NCBI GenBank assembly: GCA_023268595.1
Contig: JALQUD010000069.1
Span: 1-5,553, forward strand
DNA length: 5,553 nucleotides
Direction of reading: 5' to 3'
Origin: Candidatus Saccharimonadia bacterium
GTDB taxonomy: Bacteria > Patescibacteriota > Saccharimonadia > Saccharimonadales > UBA4665
A model generated the notes under the pieces. That model saw only the letters and a program-made list of their open reading frames with translations. It was not told the DNA's origin and ran no database searches. A program made the position numbers and the translations under genes. Shown here one piece after another: positions 3,879 to 5,553 of this stretch (the first letter of the stretch is position 1; each line of letters starts with the position of its first letter).

Positions 3879-5291
3879 TCAGGCGGCAGGCCAGTCAACT
3901 CCGGCTAATGAGCCGTCGTGCACGTAGTACCTTGCCGGCACCTTCTCGCCTTGAGCAAGCAATGACCACATACGGTCATCCTCGTTCAGTTCCACCCGGC
4001 TGACGCCATTCTTGTCGGCGTAGACCACGCTGTAGCTGTCGCTTCGCTGGTCACCGATGCGCTCCTCACCAACCTGATCACCCGGCTGGGTGTTGGTCTT
4101 GAGGTCGGTCGGCACCGGCCAGATCAGCTGCTTGGACGTAACGTCCGAGGCGGTGGCCCAGCGGTCGGTCATCCAACGGTCCACCTGAAAGGTGTACCAT
4201 GTGGCGTAGACAGGTTCCTGATGCGTGATCTCCTTCTGACGGGTCTTCTGGACCGGGACCTGGTATGGCACCTGACGAGTCATCGGCACGCTGACAGAGT
4301 ACGGAACCGAGCGAGTTCCGCTACAGCTGCGCTGCACCTGCGTGAACTTGCCATTGCCGTTGCTCTGCGTATAGGGGCAGGAGTAAGTGTACGACTCCGT
4401 ACGGTAGCGTGTCTCGGTCCCTATGTAGGACTCCGTACGGTACCGGGTCTCGGAATCGGTATACGTCTCCGTGCGCCAACCGTCATGGATGGTGCGGTAC
4501 GTCTGAACACGGATGTCCTGGCCGGTTACTCGAGCATCGCCCGGGTAGGTCCAGCCATCCTGGTTCAGGGTGACGTACTTCTCGACCTCGACCTTGCGTT
4601 CCCAGTGCAGCGCACTGATGGTCACTTCACCAGACTCTGTGGCCGTGTAGTAGTTAACCCAGCGCATGATGCCGACTACAGCGGTTACCATGATCACGGT
4701 AACCAGCAGGATGGCGATCATCGTCTTGTGACGCTTCAGGCCTGAAACCAGCGCGGTCGGGATGTTGCCACGGCCGGAGCCTTGCATGTCATCCAGACCC
4801 TTGAGCGCCGCGTCCATGATGCGGTTGCCTTCACGTTCGCGGGGCAGCTCACTGGCCGGACGCGTCTGGTCGTTCATGACGCGAGGCGCACCTTCGGTGT
4901 CGACCATCCTGCGAGCCCGATCGAGATCACTCTCAATCATCTCGTCACGAGGGTCAATCGCATCGTTGTGTGGCGACAGGTCGTCGTACTTGACGACGCG
5001 GTTGACAGTGTCATCGTAGTCCAACGGCTTCTTGCAGTTACTGCAAGCATTGTCGCCGCCATCGTTGAGCGTGCCACAGTGACCACAGTTCCACGAAGGC
5101 ACATCGGAATCTTTGAGCTCATCGGCATCGGTGATGACGCGCGCGTTCTTGGGGTAGTACCAGTTTTCTTGAGGGGTCAGTACCGAGTTCTGCGGGTCAC
5201 CACATCGGGGACATTCTTTGAGCGTGCCAGGTATTCTTACCTTTCCGCAGTCGCTGCAGTTCCACAGACCTTCGTAGACGATGTCAGCCAT
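3879..5291 (-). CDS. double zinc-ribbon, single-pass membrane protein with 12-residue repeats
   Basis: This 470-residue protein is of unknown function. Two zinc ribbons sit at the N-terminus: Cys12/15/27/30 and Cys69/72/83/86, each a CxxC...CxxC set, separated by a segment with ENWYYPKNAR. An acidic, charged region (about 90-185) leads to one membrane helix (about 190-209) preceded by GLKRHK. By the positive-inside rule the ribbons are cytoplasmic and residues 215-470 outside. The outer part contains 12-residue repeats: RTE[TS]Y..xETRY (273-304) and TR[SQ]VPY[SQ]V[SP]V (326-352). They flank a loop with Cys305 and Cys323 that could form a disulfide. The C-terminal domain (about 365-470) is Trp/Tyr-rich. 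The start is supported by AAAGGA 8 nt upstream. The gene has its own promoter and terminator, so it is monocistronic. A sensor or envelope-scaffold role is only a guess; the cysteine spacing and helix are directly visible. Confidence 0.85.
   Translation of the reverse strand: MADIVYEGLWNCSDCGKVRIPGTLKECPRCGDPQNSVLTPQENWYYPKNARVITDADELKDSDVPSWNCGHCGTLNDGGDNACSNCKKPLDYDDTVNRVVKYDDLSPHNDAIDPRDEMIESDLDRARRMVDTEGAPRVMNDQTRPASELPREREGNRIMDAALKGLDDMQGSGRGNIPTALVSGLKRHKTMIAILLVTVIMVTAVVGIMRWVNYYTATESGEVTISALHWERKVEVEKYVTLNQDGWTYPGDARVTGQDIRVQTYRTIHDGWRTETYTDSETRYRTESYIGTETRYRTESYTYSCPYTQSNGNGKFTQVQRSCSGTRSVPYSVSVPMTRQVPYQVPVQKTRQKEITHQEPVYATWYTFQVDRWMTDRWATASDVTSKQLIWPVPTDLKTNTQPGDQVGEERIGDQRSDSYSVVYADKNGVSRVELNEDDRMWSLLAQGEKVPARYYVHDGSLAGVDWPAA
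4236..4316 (-). repeat. second coding repeat set (TR-VPY-V, 12-residue period)
   Basis: Residues 326-352 of the zinc-ribbon membrane protein contain TRSVPYSVSVPM, TRQVPYQVPVQK and a decayed third unit TRQKEI, with Thr-Arg recurring every 12 residues (326, 338, 350). The alternating hydrophobic/polar pattern suggests beta strands. Confidence 0.75.
4380..4475 (-). repeat. first coding repeat set (RTE-Y-ETRY, 12-residue period)
   Basis: Residues 273-304 of the zinc-ribbon membrane protein contain RTETYTDSETRY, RTESYIGTETRY and a partial RTESYTYS, a strict 12-residue (36-bp) period. The DNA copies are also similar (GACTCCGTACGGTA occurs in two adjacent units), which indicates tandem duplication. 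Confidence 0.85.
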
Positions 5292-5297
5292 GATCGG

Positions 5298-5311
5298 TAT
5301 CCTTTCGGATA
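5298..5311 (-). promoter_or_regulatory. GAAA-tetraloop hairpin enclosing the Shine-Dalgarno
   Basis: In the mRNA sense this is UAUCC-GAAA-GGAUA, a perfect 5-bp stem capped by a GNRA tetraloop. The 3' arm and loop contain the AAAGGA that must serve as ribosome binding site for the start at 5291. Pairing would mask it and may dampen or regulate translation. No known riboswitch or thermometer family is recognised. Confidence 0.5.
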
Positions 5312-5334
5312 GGTCAGTTGGTCAGGTCAGTCAG
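5312..5334 (-). repeat. tandem CTGAC(C) repeats in the 5' leader
   Basis: In plus-strand reading GGTCAG occurs at 5312-5317, 5320-5325 and 5325-5330, and GTCAG again at 5330-5334. In the mRNA sense these are four CUGAC units directly upstream of the ribosome-site hairpin. They could bind a repeat-recognising protein or small RNA, or simply be slippage-derived. Confidence 0.45.
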
Positions 5335-5379
5335 AGAGCAGATTGATCTTTCTGAGTGTACTGTTAAAGAGCATATATT

Positions 5380-5408
5380 ATTATAACATATAAGTTATAT
5401 AAAATCAA
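5380..5408 (-). promoter_or_regulatory. near-consensus sigma70-type promoter of the zinc-ribbon gene
   Basis: On the minus strand TTGATT (5403-5408) and TATAAT (5380-5385) are separated by exactly 17 nt (5386-5402) of AT-rich sequence. The -10 is a perfect match and the -35 matches four of six positions of TTGACA. Predicted transcription start is near 5373, giving an 80-nt leader before the ATG at 5291. The -35 box lies 15 nt after the stop of the upstream partial gene. Confidence 0.8.
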
Positions 5409-5423
5409 CTAAAGCAATGACCG

Positions 5424-5553
5424 TTAAGCGTGGCGCCAGACCCGACGCACCAATCGTAATTGGAAACGGCGGTTGGCATCGTGGCGATGCCGGCCTATCA
5501 GGTTGGAGGTCAGCGACATCGTCTCGATGACCATGCCGGCCATCGACCCCGTC
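5424..5553 (-). CDS. 3' end of an unidentified gene (C-terminal 42 residues)
   Basis: Reading into the window from the right edge on the minus strand, one frame stays open for 42 codons to TAA at 5424-5426. It encodes a moderately hydrophobic stretch (SMAGMVIETMSLTSNLIG) and then a very basic tail (RHRHDANRRF, QLRLVRRVWRHA). A second minus-strand frame is also open across this short stretch but runs through the AT-rich promoter, so it is less likely; the third contains a stop. The composition could be the last membrane-proximal segment and cytoplasmic tail of a membrane protein, but 42 residues are too few to name a family. The promoter of the next gene begins 15 nt after the stop and no terminator is visible between them, so some readthrough into the zinc-ribbon gene is possible. 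Confidence 0.5.
   Translation of the reverse strand, partial: TGSMAGMVIETMSLTSNLIGRHRHDANRRFQLRLVRRVWRHA

Noticed and set aside
4380..4475. DNA repeats here as a CRISPR array or mobile-element repeat
   Set aside because: The copies are in frame at exactly 36 bp with no spacers and encode a regular 12-residue protein repeat.
4221..5312. Long plus-strand ORFs antisense to the zinc-ribbon gene (4221-4745, 4782-5312)
   Set aside because: They mirror a coding strand with clear cysteine motifs, promoter and terminator, and would have to start inside it; one crosses the ribosome-site hairpin.
5292..5373. Leader of the zinc-ribbon gene as a known riboswitch
   Set aside because: About 80 nt with one 5-bp hairpin and simple repeats; no conserved core of any riboswitch class I know can be seen.
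5417..5530. 37-codon plus-strand ORF at the right edge
   Set aside because: It has no Shine-Dalgarno, overlaps the better-looking minus-strand frame, and has a composition without recognisable features.

Overview
This is a bacterial window of eight complete genes plus one truncated gene at each edge. No rRNA, tRNA, transposase, phage gene or CRISPR array is visible. Gene density is high, intergenic gaps are short, and no gene-free stretch exceeds 300 bases. The mix of an exported L,D-transpeptidase with an Ala/Pro/Lys-rich linker, a CsbD-like protein, a LapA-domain protein, stand-alone MsrA, ASCH, YdeI and VOC proteins, and proteins with a single N-terminal anchor would fit a Gram-positive-type bacterium or a Patescibacteria (Saccharibacteria-like) lineage. 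That placement is a low-confidence inference from gene content; there is no phylogenetic marker.

Layout. Positions 1-523 (+) hold the C-terminal part of an L,D-transpeptidase, followed by msrA (585-1082, +). A hairpin at 1116-1141 separates these from a convergent minus-strand pair: a CsbD-like gene (1783 to 1586) and, 2 nt after it, a LapA-domain membrane protein (1583 to 1179). A 119-nt divergent region (1784-1902) then feeds csbD leftwards and an ASCH-domain gene (1903-2247, +) rightwards. The ASCH gene looks leaderless and has a perfect 13-bp palindrome where its -35 box should be. Its stop codon overlaps, tail to tail, the stop of a YdeI/OmpD-associated gene (2816 to 2244, -). That gene lies 9 nt downstream of a VOC/glyoxalase-like gene (3233 to 2826, -), and the two probably form an operon. 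Upstream is a small anchored protein of unknown function (3728 to 3336, -).

The most unusual gene is at 5291 to 3879 (-). It encodes a 470-residue protein with two N-terminal zinc ribbons, one membrane helix, and a probably extracytoplasmic region built of two sets of 12-residue repeats around a two-cysteine loop. It has a near-consensus promoter (TTGATT, 17 nt, TATAAT), an untranslated leader of about 80 nt, a GAAA-tetraloop hairpin holding the Shine-Dalgarno bases, and a long terminator. The right edge carries the last 42 codons of another minus-strand gene.

Together the recognisable genes suggest envelope maintenance and stress tolerance: cell-wall crosslinking, methionine sulfoxide repair, a CsbD-type stress protein and small membrane proteins. 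They lie in several independent transcription units, so this is a neighbourhood theme and not a demonstrated pathway. No clear multi-gene novel system is present. The best candidate for new biology is the zinc-ribbon/repeat membrane protein and its leader.
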